Positions 62,234 to 63,259 of a stretch of DNA of 63,259 nucleotides are shown piece by piece; position 1 is the stretch's first letter, and each line of letters opens with the position of its first letter. This DNA comes from an uncultured Bacteroidales bacterium (lineage in GTDB: Bacteria; Bacteroidota; Bacteroidia; Bacteroidales; Paludibacteraceae). The stretch is from the NCBI GenBank assembly GCA_900317885.1, contig ONIM01000034.1, positions 1-63,259 of the forward strand. The letters run 5' to 3'. The notes beneath the pieces are model-generated. The model had not been told where the DNA came from, searched no databases, and saw only the letters and a program-made list of their open reading frames with translations. The translations under genes and the position numbers were made by a program.

Positions 62234-63259
62234 TTAGGCTATTTCTCCGCGTAAAGTAGCGGCAGATGCCTCTTTTATGGTCACTTTGACGAGATCGCCG
62301 ATCTTCTGGTCGGTACGCGGGAAGACCACCGTCTTGTACTGTTCCGTCCGTCCGTACATGTCGTCGTGGCTGCGTTTGGAGAAACCCTCGACGAGCACCT
62401 CGACGGTCTTGCCTATCTCCCGTTGGTTGGAAACCAAGGAGAGCTGGGTCTGCAGCGCGATGATCTCATTGAGCCGCCTTACTTTCTCCTCCTCGGGGAT
62501 GTTATCCGGCAGGTGCTTGTGCGCGTACGTGCCCGGACGCTCGGAGTATTTGAACATGAACGCAGAGTCGAATCCCACTTCGCGCATGAGCGAGAGCGTC
62601 TCTTGGTGATCCTCCAGAGTCTCGTCGTGAAAACCGCAGAAGATATCCGTACTGATGGCGGCGGTCGGCAGGATGCGCCGGATAGCGGCGATGCGATCCA
62701 GGTACCACTCGCGCGTATATTTGCGATTCATGAGTTTGAGAACGTGGTTCGAACCCGATTGCACCGCCAGATGAATGAACTTACAGAGGTTCTTATGCCG
62801 GCTGATTGCCTCCAGCGTCTTGTCGGACATATCTTTCGGATGACTCGTCGTAAAGCGGATACGCATGTCCGGCACCGCATCGGCTACCAACTCCAGAAGG
62901 TCGGCGAAGTCAATATCCCCGTATTTATACGAGTTGACGTTTTGGCCGAGGAGGGTAACCTCTTTGTATCCTTTCGATTGCAGGTCCCGTACCTCATTGA
63001 GGATGGACTCCACATCGCGGCTGCGTTCCCGGCCGCGGGTATAAGGCACCACGCAGTAGGAGCAGAAATTATTGCACCCGCGCATGATGGACACGAATCC
63101 GCTAATCGAACGGCCGATACGCGAAGGGATGATCTGGCGGTAGGTCTCCGTCGTGCTGAGTTCCACGTTCATCGCCTTATGTCCCTGCTCACATTGCGCA
63201 AGGAGGTTGGGGATATCCAGATAGGCATCAGGGCCTGCGACAAAATCCACGCCGAAGGT
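62234..63259 (-). CDS. miaB: tRNA-2-methylthio-N6-dimethylallyladenosine synthase (3' part, runs off the window)
   Basis: Radical-SAM methylthiotransferase that converts i6A37 to ms2i6A37 in tRNAs reading UNN codons. The visible 341 codons start inside the N-terminal UPF0004 domain and contain the radical-SAM cluster motif CNNFCSYCVVPYTRG, then RDVESILNEV, VTLLGQNVNSYKYG and TTSHPKDMSD. HLAVQSGSNHVLKLMNRKYTREWYLDRI, TDIFCGFHDET and a C-terminal TRAM domain (KTVEVLVEGFSKRSHDDMYGRTEQYKTVVF) complete it. The frame is open to 63259. VQSGS and the TRAM sequence fit MiaB better than MtaB or RimO. Confidence 0.93.
   Translation of the reverse strand, partial: TFGVDFVAGPDAYLDIPNLLAQCEQGHKAMNVELSTTETYRQIIPSRIGRSISGFVSIMRGCNNFCSYCVVPYTRGRERSRDVESILNEVRDLQSKGYKEVTLLGQNVNSYKYGDIDFADLLELVADAVPDMRIRFTTSHPKDMSDKTLEAISRHKNLCKFIHLAVQSGSNHVLKLMNRKYTREWYLDRIAAIRRILPTAAISTDIFCGFHDETLEDHQETLSLMREVGFDSAFMFKYSERPGTYAHKHLPDNIPEEEKVRRLNEIIALQTQLSLVSNQREIGKTVEVLVEGFSKRSHDDMYGRTEQYKTVVFPRTDQKIGDLVKVTIKEASAATLRGEIA

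Overview
The window looks like chromosome of a member of the Bacteroidales. The evidence is about twenty promoters of the Bacteroidetes type (TTTG or TTG, then usually 20 bp, then TAnnTTTG), a SusC/SusD pair, a PorZ-like protein with a type IX secretion sorting domain, DapL-type lysine synthesis, a serine palmitoyltransferase, DUF3316 and S23 proteins, and few Shine-Dalgarno sequences. No phage, insertion sequence or CRISPR array was seen, so it reads as core genome with one accessory stretch. I do not name a genus.

Layout. 1-6000: an NHL-repeat remnant, tRNA-Gly, a DUF2147 protein, rdgB, and a very large PorZ-like gene that appears to be two PorZ proteins fused in tandem. 6000-14000 (minus strand): folE, a SPOR protein, a TGS-type nucleoside kinase, kdsA, a GH16-like protein with an exact 69-bp internal duplication, a LOG protein, an S23 four-helix-bundle gene and gyrB. 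14000-24400: an accessory, partly decaying region with a YdeI-family gene, a gene split at a perfect A AAA AAC slip site, two duplicated modules of secreted TonB-C-terminal protein plus lipoprotein, a TPR protein, an orphan AbiEi-like gene, gene fragments and a DUF4143 ATPase. 24400-34300: dapL/dapF, a disrupted pyrG, a palindrome-rich non-coding stretch, DUF3316 and S41 proteins, then mdh, spt, an SDR and ldcA. 34250-42550 (minus strand): galactofuranose-type glycan genes (glf, EpsG/Wzy-like polymerase, four GT2 enzymes) running into psuK, psuG, a 5'-nucleotidase C-domain protein and a small lipoprotein. 42700-49200: rpsP, a tRNA nucleotidyltransferase gene, parE, a small membrane protein, DUF5715 and cysS. 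49400-58900 (minus strand): susD, susC, nagB, a TlpA-like lipoprotein, glgB and a frameshifted yhcH. 58900-63259: an M13 metallopeptidase, then HIT, greA, a 36-residue gene with a structured leader, and the 3' part of miaB.

The most unusual signal is repeat structure rather than one gene. Many junctions between co-directional genes consist of short perfect or near-perfect tandem units (mostly 7 bp; also 8, 9 and 11 bp), each junction with its own sequence, often touching or containing the stop or start codon. Similar heptad tracts are translated inside several genes. A separate element of 32-39 bp with an AGCCTACC head and a TCCC/GGGA hairpin is carried in frame inside rdgB, glgB and cysS. 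A third, two-hairpin intergenic module occurs twice with compensatory base changes in both stems.

Three genes are broken relative to their families (pyrG, yhcH and the 14.6-14.9 kb gene). For an essential gene such as pyrG, an assembly error must be excluded first. All functions are assigned from motifs and family knowledge by reading; no search was run.
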